Positions 47,630 through 56,016 of a DNA stretch of 64,000 bases are shown one piece after another. The notes below the pieces were generated by a model, which saw only the letters and a list, made by a program, of their open reading frames with translations, was not told the DNA's origin and made no database searches. This DNA comes from Herbidospora yilanensis (GTDB lineage: Bacteria; Actinomycetota; Actinomycetes; Streptosporangiales; Streptosporangiaceae). The first letter of the stretch is position 1. Each line of letters opens with the position of its first letter. The stretch covers positions 186,001-250,000 of the forward strand of contig NZ_BBXE01000016.1 of NCBI RefSeq assembly GCF_001570565.1, read 5' to 3'. The translations under genes and the position numbers were made by a program.

Positions 47630-49171
47630 ATGGCTCACCCCCTCGTGCCCAGCATGCGTCTCGACGAGCTGCTGGCCGAGCTCCAGACCCGGCTCGAAGC
47701 CGTGCTGGCCACCCGCGACCGCGTCCACTCCCTGCTCGAAGCCGTGGTCCTCATCGGCAGCGACCTCCAGTTGGAGATCGTGCTGGGCCGGATCGTGGAG
47801 ACCGCCGCCCGGCTGGTCGACGCCACCTACGGCGCGCTCGGCGTGGTGGGCGAGGAGTCCACGCTCCTGGAGTTCATCCCGGTCGGGCTGAGCGAGGAGG
47901 AGATCGCCCGCATCGAGCACTGGCCCCACGGCCTCGGGCTGCTCGGGCTGCTCATCAAGGAGCCGAAGCCGCTCCGGCTGGCGCGGATCTCCGACCACCC
48001 CGACTCCTACGGCTTTCCGCCCGGCCACCCGCCGATGGGCAGTTTCCTCGGGGTGCCGCTGCGGGTGCGCGACGAGGTGTTCGGCAACCTCTACCTGACC
48101 GAGAAGCGCGGCGGCGCCGAGTTCGACGAGGAGGACCAGGCGGTCGTCACCGCGCTCGCCACGGCCGCCGGCGTCGCCATCGAGAACGCCCGCCTGTTCG
48201 AGGAGACCCGCCGCCGCGAGATGTGGCTGCAGGCGTCGTCCGAGGTGACCACGAGCCTGCTGTCGGGCGCCGGGCCCCACGAGGTGCTCACCCACGTCGT
48301 CGGCCGGGCCCGCGAGATGGCCGATGCCGACGTCGCCGTGTTGCGCTTCGGCAACGGCACCGAGATCGTCGACGGCGACCTCGCCGACCTCGTCGACCAG
48401 GCGTCGATACCGCTGGGCCGCGTCGGTTCGGTGCGCGCGATGCTCCAGCTCGGCAAGCGTCCGGGCCGGTTGCCGTTCACGCCGTCGCTGCTGCGCATGC
48501 TGAGCGCCTTCGCCGACCAGGCCTCGATCGCGCTGGAACTGGCCGAGGCCCGGGAGGACGCCGAGCGCCTGGGCCTGCTGGAAGACCGCCACCGCATCGC
48601 CAAAGACCTGCACGACGTCGTCATCCAGCGGTTGTTCGCCACCGCCATGACGCTGATGAGCACGGTCAAGCTCGTCGAACACCCCGAGGCGGCGACCCGG
48701 GTCAGGCACACCATCGACGAACTCGACGAGACGATCAGGCAGATCCGCTCCACCATCTTCGCCCTGCAGTCGCCGGCCGTGATGGGCGAGCAGAGCCTCC
48801 GCTCCCACATCGTCGAACTGGTCGAGGGCGCCCGCGGCCACCTGGGCTTCATGCCCGGCCTGCGGATGGACGGCTGGCTCGACAACGCCGTGGGCGACGC
48901 GGTCGCCGAACAGCTCCTCGCCGTTCTGCGCGAGGCGCTCTCCAATCTCGTACGCCACGCGAAGGCCTCCCGCGCCGAAGTGGTGGCCGAGGTGACCGAC
49001 GGCGTGCTCACGCTGACCGTCCAGGACGACGGCGTCGGCATCGCCGACGGGGGCCGCCGCAGCGGCCTGCGCAACCTGGAGGAGAGAGCGGTCCTGCTGG
49101 GCGGCTCGTTCACGATCGGCTCGGCCGACGGCTGGAGAACCCGCCTCCGCTGGAGCGTGCCCGTCAATTGA
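47630..49171 (+). CDS. DevS/DosS-like GAF sensor histidine kinase
   Basis: 513 aa, cytosolic. GAF-A about 35-190 with FPPGHPPMGSFLGVP; His133 aligns, from memory, with the haem-ligand His of mycobacterial DosS (HPPM motif). A shortened GAF-B (about 195-305) lacks the insertion of DosS. HisKA_3 has the phosphoacceptor His328 in RHRIAKDLHDVVIQRLF, and the ATPase domain has LREALSNLVRHAKAS, DDGVGI and GLRNLEERA. Likely senses O2, NO, CO or redox state and phosphorylates the NarL regulator at 49620. It is separated from its partner by the PPOX gene. Confidence 0.88.
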   Translation: MAHPLVPSMRLDELLAELQTRLEAVLATRDRVHSLLEAVVLIGSDLQLEIVLGRIVETAARLVDATYGALGVVGEESTLLEFIPVGLSEEEIARIEHWPHGLGLLGLLIKEPKPLRLARISDHPDSYGFPPGHPPMGSFLGVPLRVRDEVFGNLYLTEKRGGAEFDEEDQAVVTALATAAGVAIENARLFEETRRREMWLQASSEVTTSLLSGAGPHEVLTHVVGRAREMADADVAVLRFGNGTEIVDGDLADLVDQASIPLGRVGSVRAMLQLGKRPGRLPFTPSLLRMLSAFADQASIALELAEAREDAERLGLLEDRHRIAKDLHDVVIQRLFATAMTLMSTVKLVEHPEAATRVRHTIDELDETIRQIRSTIFALQSPAVMGEQSLRSHIVELVEGARGHLGFMPGLRMDGWLDNAVGDAVAEQLLAVLREALSNLVRHAKASRAEVVAEVTDGVLTLTVQDDGVGIADGGRRSGLRNLEERAVLLGGSFTIGSADGWRTRLRWSVPVN

Positions 49172-49568
49172 TCCTGCGGCCCGAGACCTCGTCGGTCGAG
49201 AGTGTCACGAAGTGGTCGAACGCCGAGGGCGCCCAGGGCATCAACGGCAGCGCCGACAACCGGGCGACCTCCTCGGGCGCGGTGACCCCTCGGGCGTGCC
49301 CGAGCACGGTCACCGACCAGCCCGACCCGGTCTCCCGGTCGATGTCGTCGATCTCGAACGCCACCACGGCGTCACGGGTCGCGGCGGCCAGGCGGGAACC
49401 GATGGCGGTCCTGATGACGACGGTCTCCCCGTCGAGGACGTAGTTGACCGGCTGGACGGCGGGCAGCGCCCGGAAGGTGAAGACCAGCCGCCCGATGGGC
49501 GTGGTGGCCAGCAGGCGCAGGCATTCCTCCCGTGACAACACCGAAAGCCCGGCCGAGTCGATTCTCAT
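49164..49568 (-). CDS. Pyridoxamine 5'-phosphate oxidase-fold (PPOX/FMN-binding) protein
   Basis: 134 aa. Split-barrel flavin-binding fold: LSREECLRLLATTPIGRLVF, LPAVQPVNYVLDGETVVIRT, GSRLAAATRDAVVAFEID, and GSGWSVTVLGHARGV. Small PPOX proteins of this type are typical members of DosR regulons in actinobacteria. A strong DevR-like box lies 34 bp upstream of ATG 49568. Its stop converges on the kinase gene with an 8-bp overlap. Flavin, F420 or haem binding cannot be separated by sequence reading. Confidence 0.85.
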   Translation of the reverse strand: MRIDSAGLSVLSREECLRLLATTPIGRLVFTFRALPAVQPVNYVLDGETVVIRTAIGSRLAAATRDAVVAFEIDDIDRETGSGWSVTVLGHARGVTAPEEVARLSALPLMPWAPSAFDHFVTLSTDEVSGRRIN

Positions 49569-49601
49569 GTCGTGAGTCTGCCGGTAACGGCATATAGCGG
49601 A

Positions 49602-49621
49602 TTAGGGACCTAAGTCCTATT
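49602..49621. promoter_or_regulatory. DevR/DosR-like box of the PPOX gene
   Basis: TTAGGGACCTAAGTCCTATT, with 15 or more positions matching TTSGGGACTWWAGTCCCSAA and a near-palindromic GGAC-CTAA-GTCC core. It lies 34-53 bp upstream of the PPOX start and overlaps the stop codon of the response-regulator gene. Confidence 0.75.
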
Positions 49622-50261
49622 AATCGCGCCGATCTGCCCTCATCCGGGCCGCAAGCGCCGCCGCTTGGGTGCGCCGCTGCATGTTCAGCTTGGCCAGCAG
49701 GTTCGAGACGTAGTTCTTGACGGTCTTCTCCGCCAGATACATGCGCTCTCCGATCTGCCGGTTCGTCAGCCCCTCGCCGATCAGCTCCAGGATCGTGCGC
49801 TCCTGGTCCGACAACGCCGCCAGCGGGTCGGTGCGGCCGGCCTGGCCGCGCAGCCGGTGGAGCATCGACGCGGTGGTCTGCGGGTCGAGCAGCGACTGCC
49901 CAGCGGCGACCGTGCGGACCGCGCCCACCAGGTCGGAGCCGTGGATCTGCTTCAGCACGTAGCCCGCCGCCCCGGCCATCACGGCCTCGAAGAGCGCGTC
50001 GTCGTCGGCGTAGGAGGTGAGCATCAGGCAGGCCAGCCCCGGCACCAGGCTGCGCACGTCGCGGCAGACCTTGACACCGTCGCCGTCGGGCAGCCGGACG
50101 TCGAGGATGGCCACGTCGGGCCGCAGGGCGGGGATGCGCGCGACGGCCGCGGCGGCGGTGCCGGCCTCGCCGACGACCTCGATGTCGTCCTCCGACTCCA
50201 GCAGCGCCGCCACTCCACGCCGCACGACCTCGTGGTCGTCGAGCAGGAAGACACGAATCAT
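49620..50261 (-). CDS. NarL/LuxR-family (DevR/DosR-like) response regulator
   Basis: 213 aa. Receiver with DDH at residues 8-10, phosphoacceptor Asp54 (AILDVRLPDGDG), Thr/Ser in LMLTSYADDD and Lys of VLKQIHG. The C-terminal LuxR helix-turn-helix (about 150-205) reads LSDQERTILELIGEGLTNRQ, then IGERMYLAEKTVKNYVSNLL. These DNA-contact residues resemble DevR (K/N in TVKNYVS). It should bind the two boxes in this region and pair with the GAF kinase nearby. Confidence 0.92.
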   Translation of the reverse strand: MIRVFLLDDHEVVRRGVAALLESEDDIEVVGEAGTAAAAVARIPALRPDVAILDVRLPDGDGVKVCRDVRSLVPGLACLMLTSYADDDALFEAVMAGAAGYVLKQIHGSDLVGAVRTVAAGQSLLDPQTTASMLHRLRGQAGRTDPLAALSDQERTILELIGEGLTNRQIGERMYLAEKTVKNYVSNLLAKLNMQRRTQAAALAARMRADRRD

Positions 50262-50338
50262 GGGACGAATCTAGATAGCGGAGGTCCCCAGGGGAAGGGA
50301 CCCAACCGCATGGACACGGAGGAGTTCATGGCGCCTGC

Positions 50339-50824
50339 CTACGTGTTGAGCCGGCCGAACTCGTAGCTCAGCGCGGCGAGATAGACCGTCCAGGCCATGA
50401 ACGGCAACAACAGCAGGGCCGCCATCCTGCTGTCGCGCCAGAAGACGAAGAAGCCGACGACCTGCAGAAGGAGGAAGATCGCCGCGTCGATCGCGGCCAG
50501 ATAGTGGAGGCGCAGCCCGAGCGAGAGCGGCGCCCACAGGAAGTAGGCGACCAACTGGGCCACCCACCACCACAGGGCGAGGGGCCGGGCCTGCTCGTAC
50601 CAGAGCAGGCCGGCGATCAGGGCGAAGGTGAGCGAGAGGAAGGCGAACATCGGCCCGTGCAGCCAGATGGGCAGCTCGAAGGGGGGACGCTGGACCTCCG
50701 CCAACCCCGGCCGCACGTTCTGCGCGATCACCCGGTTGTCGATCGCCGTGGCGAGCACGGCGAGCAGCGCGAGCACCAGCCCCGGCCAGCGCCGGAGCCA
50801 GTGGGTACGCGGGGGTTCACTCAT
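50339..50824 (-). CDS. TspO/MBR-like membrane protein
   Basis: 161 aa from ATG 50824. Five hydrophobic helices with a TspO-like pattern: a loop rich in Pro/aromatics after helix 1 (RPPFELPIWLHGPMFAFL), WWWVAQLVAYFLWAPLSLGL (the N/Q-x2-W-S/A helix) and the hallmark last helix PFMAWTVYLAALSYEFGRLN. TspO proteins bind porphyrins and respond to oxygen or stress, which fits the adjacent DevRS-like genes. A GGGACGTTA half-box lies near the start. The assignment is by pattern; alternatives are other five-helix proteins. Confidence 0.65.
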   Translation of the reverse strand: MSEPPRTHWLRRWPGLVLALLAVLATAIDNRVIAQNVRPGLAEVQRPPFELPIWLHGPMFAFLSLTFALIAGLLWYEQARPLALWWWVAQLVAYFLWAPLSLGLRLHYLAAIDAAIFLLLQVVGFFVFWRDSRMAALLLLPFMAWTVYLAALSYEFGRLNT

Positions 50825-50846
50825 GGTGACACCGTAACGTCCCATA

Positions 50847-50874
50847 AAACGGCCTGGCCGGAGCCAGGCCGTTT
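50847..50874. terminator. Strong hairpin terminator
   Basis: 12-bp perfect arms AAACGGCCTGGC (50847-50858) and GCCAGGCCGTTT (50863-50874) with a CGGA tetraloop, directly after the esterase stop on the minus strand. The arm ends give A/T tails in both directions (AAAA / GTTT). Confidence 0.85.
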
Positions 50875-50879
50875 CGGGG

Positions 50880-52175
50880 TCACGCGACGGCGCAGGCGGT
50901 TCCGTTCAGCGTGAACGCGCTCGGCCGCGCGGTGTTGCCGCTGTGGTTGGCGTTGAACCCGAACGACTGGGTCCCGTTCACGGGGATCGTCGCGTTGTAG
51001 GTCAGGTTCCGTGCCGTGACGTTCCCGCTGGCCGGTGAGACCGTGGAGTTCCACGCCGAGGTCACCGTCTGCCCGGAGGGCAGCGTGAAGGCCAGGTTCC
51101 ACGAGTTGATCGGGCTGGTCCCGGTGTTGGTGATCGTCACGTTGGCCGTCAGCCCGGTGTTCCAGGGATTGACGGTGTACGCCACCCGGCAGGGCCCGTT
51201 GTCGGGAGTCGGCGTGGGCGTCGGAGTAGGCGTCGGGGTGGGCGTGGGGGTCGGCGTGGGCGTGGGCGTCGGGGAGGGCGACGGCTGGGAACCGTCGAGG
51301 CCGAAGAAGCTGATGGCCATCGCGGCCTGGCCGGACAGCGGCAGGTTGTGGCCCACCCCCTGGAGGCTGATCGCCTCGACCTGGGTGCCGTAGCGGGTCC
51401 GCGTCCAGCCCGAGCGCGGGGTGTCGGTGGAGGTCGGCGTCTGCGACAGGCCGTGGACGTTCGTCCACTGCTTGATCTGCTCCTGGAAGTTCGGGTAGCG
51501 CAGCGTGGCGTCCTCGGTGCCGTGCCAGATCTGCATCCTCGGCCGGGACCCGGTGTAGCCCGGGTAGGCGCCGCGCACCAGGTCACCCCACTGCTGCGCG
51601 GTCCTGATGAGCTGCCCGTTGGCACACTGGCTGTTCCACGTCGACCCGCCCGTGGTGGCGAAACAGGCGAACGGCACCCCCATGAACGCCGCCCCGGCCC
51701 GGAACACGTCGGGGTAGTCGCCCAGCAGGACGTTGGTCATCATGCCGCCCGAGGACGCGCCGGTGGCGAAGACGCGGTTCGGGTCGGCGTTGTAGCGCGA
51801 CTTCACGTAGTCGACCATCGAGACGATGCCCACGGGGTCGCTGTTTCCGTTGTGGGTGAGCGCGCCGGAGGTGTAGACGTCGAAACACTGGCCGCTGCGG
51901 GTCGCCGACGGGTAGATCACGATGAAGCCGTACCGGTCGGCGAGGGAGGCGAACTCCGTGCCCGAGTAGAAGGCCGGGCCCGTCCCGGTGCAGTAATGCA
52001 CCGCCACCAGGATCGCCGGGCGCGGGGCGACGTTGTCGGGGACGTACAGGTGCATGCGCAGGTTGGTGGGGTTGGTCCCGAAACCCGTCACCTCGACGAG
52101 CGACGCCGCCTGGGCCGGCCGCAGGGGTAACAGCCCCGCGGCCAGGATCAACAGGGCTACCAGCAGTCGTTTCAT
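50880..52175 (-). CDS. Secreted CE1/PHB-depolymerase-type esterase with CBM2
   Basis: 431 aa from ATG 52175. Signal peptide 1-23 (ending PAQAA). Esterase domain about 25-300: [18 protein letters not shown], nucleophile Ser in [13 protein letters not shown], Asp region in [13 protein letters not shown], and His in [10 protein letters not shown] Thr-Pro linker of about 36 residues follows, then a CBM2 cellulose/xylan-binding module (residues about 335-431, [20 protein letters not shown] to NGTACAV). It probably removes acetyl or feruloyl groups from xylan. Twin AT-rich boxes lie upstream. Confidence 0.92.
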   Translation of the reverse strand: MKRLLVALLILAAGLLPLRPAQAASLVEVTGFGTNPTNLRMHLYVPDNVAPRPAILVAVHYCTGTGPAFYSGTEFASLADRYGFIVIYPSATRSGQCFDVYTSGALTHNGNSDPVGIVSMVDYVKSRYNADPNRVFATGASSGGMMTNVLLGDYPDVFRAGAAFMGVPFACFATTGGSTWNSQCANGQLIRTAQQWGDLVRGAYPGYTGSRPRMQIWHGTEDATLRYPNFQEQIKQWTNVHGLSQTPTSTDTPRSGWTRTRYGTQVEAISLQGVGHNLPLSGQAAMAISFFGLDGSQPSPSPTPTPTPTPTPTPTPTPTPTPTPDNGPCRVAYTVNPWNTGLTANVTITNTGTSPINSWNLAFTLPSGQTVTSAWNSTVSPASGNVTARNLTYNATIPVNGTQSFGFNANHSGNTARPSAFTLNGTACAVA

Positions 52176-52192
52176 GCTTCCTCCGAGCGTTC

Positions 52193-52223
52193 GAAATATT
52201 CCGAGACTGATCCGAAATATTTC
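52193..52223. promoter_or_regulatory. Twin AT-rich palindromic boxes of the esterase promoter
   Basis: GAAATATTCC (52193-52202) and the perfect palindrome GAAATATTTC (52214-52223), exactly 21 bp apart, so on the same face of the helix. Both are preceded by C (CGAAATATT). They resemble the CGAAA-N-TTTCG elements described for Streptomyces xylanase genes. They lie 18-48 bp before the esterase start. Confidence 0.55.
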
Positions 52224-52271
52224 AGCGCGCAACGTTCGGGATCAGGGCGAACCGCCCACCTGGGAGGGGTC

Positions 52272-52544
52272 ATGAAACATTCGGGAAGAGGTTCTTCCGG
52301 AAGGAGGGCCGCCCGCAAGGCCCACCACCTGCTGCGTGCAGCGGGATTCACCGACGTCGCCACCGAGATCCTCGGCACCGTGCTCTCCGGCCCGGAGGGC
52401 CTGCCCGCCGTGTTGAACCTGGCCAAGGGCCAGGAGGGCGAGGAGATCACCGCCTGGCGCGACGACCAGCGCCGGAGGGCGGCGGAAGGCCGGCTGTTCC
52501 TGGCCGTTCCCGTTTTCGTCACCTCCGCCCAGGTGATTGCATGA
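52272..52544 (+). CDS. Small hypothetical protein
   Basis: 90 aa with a strong ribosome site (GGGAGGGG, 4 nt before ATG 52272). The N-terminus is basic (RRAARKAHHLLRAAGF), followed by an Ala/Leu helix pair and WRDDQRRRAAEGRLFLAVPV. No domain recognised. The codon pattern is consistent with coding, and the stop lies 5 bp before the start of the DUF72 gene, suggesting an operon. It may be a small helical regulator; nothing more can be said. Confidence 0.6.
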   Translation: MKHSGRGSSGRRAARKAHHLLRAAGFTDVATEILGTVLSGPEGLPAVLNLAKGQEGEEITAWRDDQRRRAAEGRLFLAVPVFVTSAQVIA

Positions 52545-52548
52545 CCTC

Positions 52549-53370
52549 ATGGACCTGCACGTGGGCTGTGCGATGTGGAATCAGAAATCGTGGCCGTCAC
52601 AGGGCCTGGCCGACTACGCGACCTACTGCAACGCCGTCGAGGGCAACACGACCTTCTACGCCGTCCCGTCGCGCGAGACGGTCGAGTCGTGGGCCCGCCA
52701 GACCGGCCCCGGCTTCCGCTTCCTGATCAAGCTCCCCAAGACCATCACCCACGAACGCCACCTGACCGGCGCGGCCGACGAACTGAGGGCGTTCCTGCAC
52801 ACGATGGAACCCCTGGGCCCCCGCAACCACGCCCTGTGGATCCAGCTCCCCAGCGGTTTCGGCCCCCTCGACGTCGGCACCCTGGCGGCCTTCCTCCGCA
52901 ACCTGCCCGGAGACCACCGATACGCCGTCGAGGTCCGCCACCGGGCCTTCTTCGACGACGACCGGGCGATCGCGGCGCTGGAGAGGGCCCTGGCCGTCAG
53001 AGACGCCGAATGGGTGCCCTTCGACACCACCGTCCTGTTCGAGCGCCCGCCGACCTCCGACACCGAGCGCGAGGCCTGGACGAGGAAACCGCGGATGCCC
53101 AGAAGGGACCGCGCGCTCACCGACCGCCCGCTGATCCGCTACATCGGCCGCGACGACCCCGACCGGACCGTCGAGGGCTGGGCTTTCTGGGTGGACAAGA
53201 CCGTCGAGTGGCTGAAGGAGGGCCGTTCGCCGACGATGTTCGTGCACACCCCCGACAACGTCGACGCGCTGACCCTGAACCGGCGCTTCCACGAGGAGGT
53301 CCGGGCCCGGCTCCCCGAACTGGAGCCGCTGCCCGAGCCTCCGGAGGTGGAGCCGCTGACGCTCTTCTAA
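52549..53370 (+). CDS. DUF72-family (YecE-like) protein
   Basis: 273 aa from ATG 52549. TIM-barrel-like DUF72 signatures: HVGCAMWNQKSWPSQG (strand 1), AVEGNTTFYAVPSRETVESW, FRFLIKLPKTITHERHL, YAVEVRHRAFF, RPLIRYIGRD and MFVHTPDNVDA. Family function is not established; a relation to TIM-barrel endonucleases or sugar isomerases has been suggested by fold. The stop converges on the AraC gene with a 4-bp overlap. Confidence 0.88.
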   Translation: MDLHVGCAMWNQKSWPSQGLADYATYCNAVEGNTTFYAVPSRETVESWARQTGPGFRFLIKLPKTITHERHLTGAADELRAFLHTMEPLGPRNHALWIQLPSGFGPLDVGTLAAFLRNLPGDHRYAVEVRHRAFFDDDRAIAALERALAVRDAEWVPFDTTVLFERPPTSDTEREAWTRKPRMPRRDRALTDRPLIRYIGRDDPDRTVEGWAFWVDKTVEWLKEGRSPTMFVHTPDNVDALTLNRRFHEEVRARLPELEPLPEPPEVEPLTLF

Positions 53371-54311
53371 CGGTTCTTCCGGAAGGCCGAGGGTGCGATG
53401 CCGAAGCGGCTGGTGAAGGCCTGCCGCAGCGACTCGGCCCGGCCGAATCCGGTCCGCTGGGCGATCACCGCCATCGTCAGGTCGGTCGTCTCCAGCAGCC
53501 GCGCCGCCGCCTCCAGCCGGGCCTCGCGTACGTATCGGGCCGGCGACGAGCCCAGGTGCTTCACGAACAGGCGGGTCAGGTGGCGTTCGCTCGTTCCGGC
53601 GCGGCGGGCGAGGGCGGACGTCGACAGGTCGTCGCACAGGTTGGCGCCGATGAAGGCGGTGAGGGTGCTCAGCGGCCCGTCGGGGGCGGGGGGTTTGACG
53701 AACATGCTCATCTGGGCCTGGTTGCCGGGGCGCTGGAGGTAGGTCACCAGGTGCCGCGAGGTCATCCGGGCCACTTCGGCGCCGTGGTCCTCCTCGATGA
53801 AGGCCAGCGTGAGGTCGAGCGCGGCGGTCACCCCGGCCGAGGTGGCGACCGCGCCGTCGCGGATGAAGATCGGGTCGGGGTCGACCGTGATCTGCGGGTG
53901 GCGGGCGGCCAGGCGGGCGGCGTCCCACCAGTGGGTGGTGGCGCGGCGGCCGTCGAGGAGGCCGGTTGCGGCCAGCACCGACGCGCCCGTGCAGACCGAG
54001 GCGACCCGGCGGGTGACCTTGGCGAGCCGTCTGATGTGGGCGACCAGCAGGGGGTTGCCCGCGGCGTCGTCGCAGCCGATCCCGCCGGCGATGATCAGGG
54101 TGTCGAGCGGGCCGGTCTCGTGTTCGAGCGTGGTCTGCGCGGCCAGGGTCAGCCCGCTGGCGCAGACGACGGGACGGCCGCCGAGGGTGGCGAACGAGAC
54201 GTCGTAGGGAGGCGCGGCGCCGAACAGGTTGGACATGATCAGTGAGCTGGTGACGCTGGCGATGTCCAGTAATTCGGCGGCGGGATACCCGACGACCACG
54301 ACTCTCCGCAT
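53367..54311 (-). CDS. GlxA-type AraC-family regulator (DJ-1/PfpI + HTH)
   Basis: 314 aa. N-terminal DJ-1/PfpI domain about 1-180: RVVVVGYPAAELLDIAS, LIIAGGIGCDDA, and the nucleophile elbow VASVCTGASVLAATGLL with Cys retained. C-terminal AraC double helix-turn-helix about 215-312: STSALARRAGTSERHLTRLF, then AVIAQRTGFGRAESLRQAFT. The ligand is unknown. It is divergent from the small membrane protein at 54397 (85 bp between starts), which is its likely target. It is not an NrdS equivalent by position. Confidence 0.92.
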   Translation of the reverse strand: MRRVVVVGYPAAELLDIASVTSSLIMSNLFGAAPPYDVSFATLGGRPVVCASGLTLAAQTTLEHETGPLDTLIIAGGIGCDDAAGNPLLVAHIRRLAKVTRRVASVCTGASVLAATGLLDGRRATTHWWDAARLAARHPQITVDPDPIFIRDGAVATSAGVTAALDLTLAFIEEDHGAEVARMTSRHLVTYLQRPGNQAQMSMFVKPPAPDGPLSTLTAFIGANLCDDLSTSALARRAGTSERHLTRLFVKHLGSSPARYVREARLEAAARLLETTDLTMAVIAQRTGFGRAESLRQAFTSRFGIAPSAFRKNR

Positions 54312-54396
54312 GACAGCAGACTAAGAGCCCAGGTTTCCGGACACATTGGCCTTCGGATGTAGGTTCGTCTCCTTCTCGCGGACCATCCTCGACCGC

Positions 54397-54759
54397 ATGA
54401 ACTGGAAACGATTCGTCCTCCACTACCTTGAGATGGTCCTCGCGATGTTCGCCGGGATGTTCCTGCTCGGCCTGATCACCGGCCGCTGGGACTTCGGCCC
54501 CGAGGCGGGCTATCTGGTCATGGCGACCAACATGTCGATCGGGATGGCCGTGGTCATGCTGCTGCGCGGGCACTCATGGCCGCGCACCCTGGAGATGTGC
54601 GCCGCCATGTACGCGCCCGCGCTCGTGGCCTTCCCGCTGTTCTGGGCCGGTGTGCTCGACGACCACGGCCTGATGATGGTCACCCACGTGATCATGTTCC
54701 CGCTCATGCTCGCGGTGATGTTGTTCCGCCGCGAGGAGTACGCCCACGCCCACCACTAG
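54397..54759 (+). CDS. Small four-helix membrane protein
   Basis: 120 aa from ATG 54397. Four hydrophobic helices (LHYLEMVLAMFAGMFLLGLI, TNMSIGMAVVMLLRG, MCAAMYAPALVAFPLFW, VTHVIMFPLMLAVMLF), with a notably Met-rich composition and a His-rich end (EEYAHAHH). Met and His enrichment in membrane helices can indicate copper handling, but no known motif is complete. I do not recognise the family with certainty. Probably controlled by the divergent GlxA-type regulator. Confidence 0.75.
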   Translation: MNWKRFVLHYLEMVLAMFAGMFLLGLITGRWDFGPEAGYLVMATNMSIGMAVVMLLRGHSWPRTLEMCAAMYAPALVAFPLFWAGVLDDHGLMMVTHVIMFPLMLAVMLFRREEYAHAHH

Positions 54760-55968
54760 TCAGAGCTTCTCCTGCCGGGGCAGGACCACCTCCCGCAGGA
54801 CCAGCAGCAGCGCGGCGGCCAGCGGGATGCCGAGCAGGGCGCCCACGACGCCGAGCAGCGCGCCGCCCAGCAGGGCGCCGATGATCGTCGCGATCGGGGG
54901 CACGTCGACCGACGACTTGAACACCCTCGGCGAGATCACGTAGTTCTCGATCTGCTGGTAGATCACGAAGAAGATCACGCACGCGATGCCGACGGGCAAC
55001 GAGGTCAGCAGCCCGACCAGCGAGGCCACCACGGCGCCGATGACCGCGCCGACCATGGGGATCAGGTCGGTGACCGCCACGAAGATCGCCAGCGCCAGGG
55101 CGTAGGGGACCCCGGCGATGGTCAGGAAGATGAACGTCACCACGCCGGCGATCAGGGAGATGATCAGGTTGCCGCCGACGTAGCCGCCGATCTGCCTGAT
55201 CACCTCGTCCACGAGCTTGGTCACCCGCTCGCGCCGCGAGCGCGGCACCAGCCGGTAGCCCGACTCCTTGATCGAGTTCAGCGACCCGAGGAAATAGAGC
55301 GTCAGCACCAGCACCGTCAGGAAGCTGAACACGGCGCTGATCACCACCCCGGCCACGCCCAGGATGCCGCCGAAGAGCTGGCTGGCCAGGTCGCCGCTGG
55401 TGACGTACTCCGTCAGCTTGTCCAGTACCTGGTACTCCTGGTCGAGCGACCGGATCAGGGGATGGTTCTGGAGTTGCCGTACGAGTGTCGGCACGTCCTG
55501 GATGAATCCGGTCGTCTGCTCGGTGAGGGCGGGCACGATCGAGACCGCGAAGATCGCGAAGAACGCGATCACCCCGACGAACACGATGGTGATCGCCCAG
55601 ATGCGGGCCATGCCGCGGCCGTGCAGCCACTCGACGGCCGGGTTGAGCCCGATCGCGAGGAACAGCGACACCACGATCAGCACCAGGACCGACCCGGCGG
55701 CGGCCACCATCTGCACCAGCCACCAGGCGGTCAGCACACCCAGCGCGGCCACCAGGCCGAACATGAACGGGCTGTTGCCCATGGGCTTGCCGGGACGGCC
55801 GAACGGCAGCTTGTGCTCGCCGGTCGGCTCGGGTTCGGGCGGGGGCGGCGGTTCGGCCACGGCGCCGATGGGGGCGTGTGCGATGGGCGCCTCGACGTGC
55901 GGGGGCCCGGAAGAAACGGATTTGTCCGTCACGAGAGCCAAGACTGCCCCAAAGGTGCCTCCATACAC
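54760..55968 (-). CDS. AI-2E family transporter (PerM-like permease)
   Basis: Up to 402 aa. The first ATG (55968) lies in the T-rich tail of an upstream terminator, so the in-frame GTG at 55932 (VTDKSVSSG) may be the real start. A Pro/Glu-rich cytosolic N-terminus (about 25-55) precedes about eight membrane helices. Family landmarks: LNPAVEWLHGRGMARIWAI, RERVTKLVDEVIRQIGGYVG, VTDLIPMVGAVIGAVVASLV and IYQQIENYVISPRVF. Substrate unknown; relatives export AI-2 or ions. The stop abuts the preceding plus-strand gene. Confidence 0.88.
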   Translation of the reverse strand: MYGGTFGAVLALVTDKSVSSGPPHVEAPIAHAPIGAVAEPPPPPEPEPTGEHKLPFGRPGKPMGNSPFMFGLVAALGVLTAWWLVQMVAAAGSVLVLIVVSLFLAIGLNPAVEWLHGRGMARIWAITIVFVGVIAFFAIFAVSIVPALTEQTTGFIQDVPTLVRQLQNHPLIRSLDQEYQVLDKLTEYVTSGDLASQLFGGILGVAGVVISAVFSFLTVLVLTLYFLGSLNSIKESGYRLVPRSRRERVTKLVDEVIRQIGGYVGGNLIISLIAGVVTFIFLTIAGVPYALALAIFVAVTDLIPMVGAVIGAVVASLVGLLTSLPVGIACVIFFVIYQQIENYVISPRVFKSSVDVPPIATIIGALLGGALLGVVGALLGIPLAAALLLVLREVVLPRQEKL

Positions 55969-55973
55969 AAAGA

Positions 55974-56001
55974 AGCCGGCGCCCGATCATGGGCGCCGGC
56001 T
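55974..56001 (-). terminator. Rho-independent terminator of the 56017 gene
   Basis: 11-bp arms (AGCCGGCGCCC with GGGCGCCGGCT, 55974-55984 and 55991-56001) and a 6-nt loop, followed on the minus strand by TCTTTGTGT. It lies directly between the membrane-anchored protein gene and the AI-2E gene. Confidence 0.82.
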
Positions 56002-56016
56002 CCTCCGGACAGGGCC

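Noticed and set aside
50283-50302. GGTCCC-N8-GGGACC inverted repeat upstream of the NarL regulator as a DevR box
   Set aside because: Half-sites point outward instead of inward and the spacing is wrong; at most it holds isolated half-boxes.
51190-51290. Tandem repeat in DNA (GGCGTGGGCGTC-like)
   Set aside because: It encodes the Thr-Pro linker of the esterase; it is a protein-level low-complexity linker, not a mobile or CRISPR repeat. The same explanation holds for 62170-62230 in pknA.
53367-54311. AraC-type regulator as the nrdS equivalent
   Set aside because: It lies 7 kb from nrdB on the other strand, carries a DJ-1/PfpI domain and faces a membrane-protein gene.
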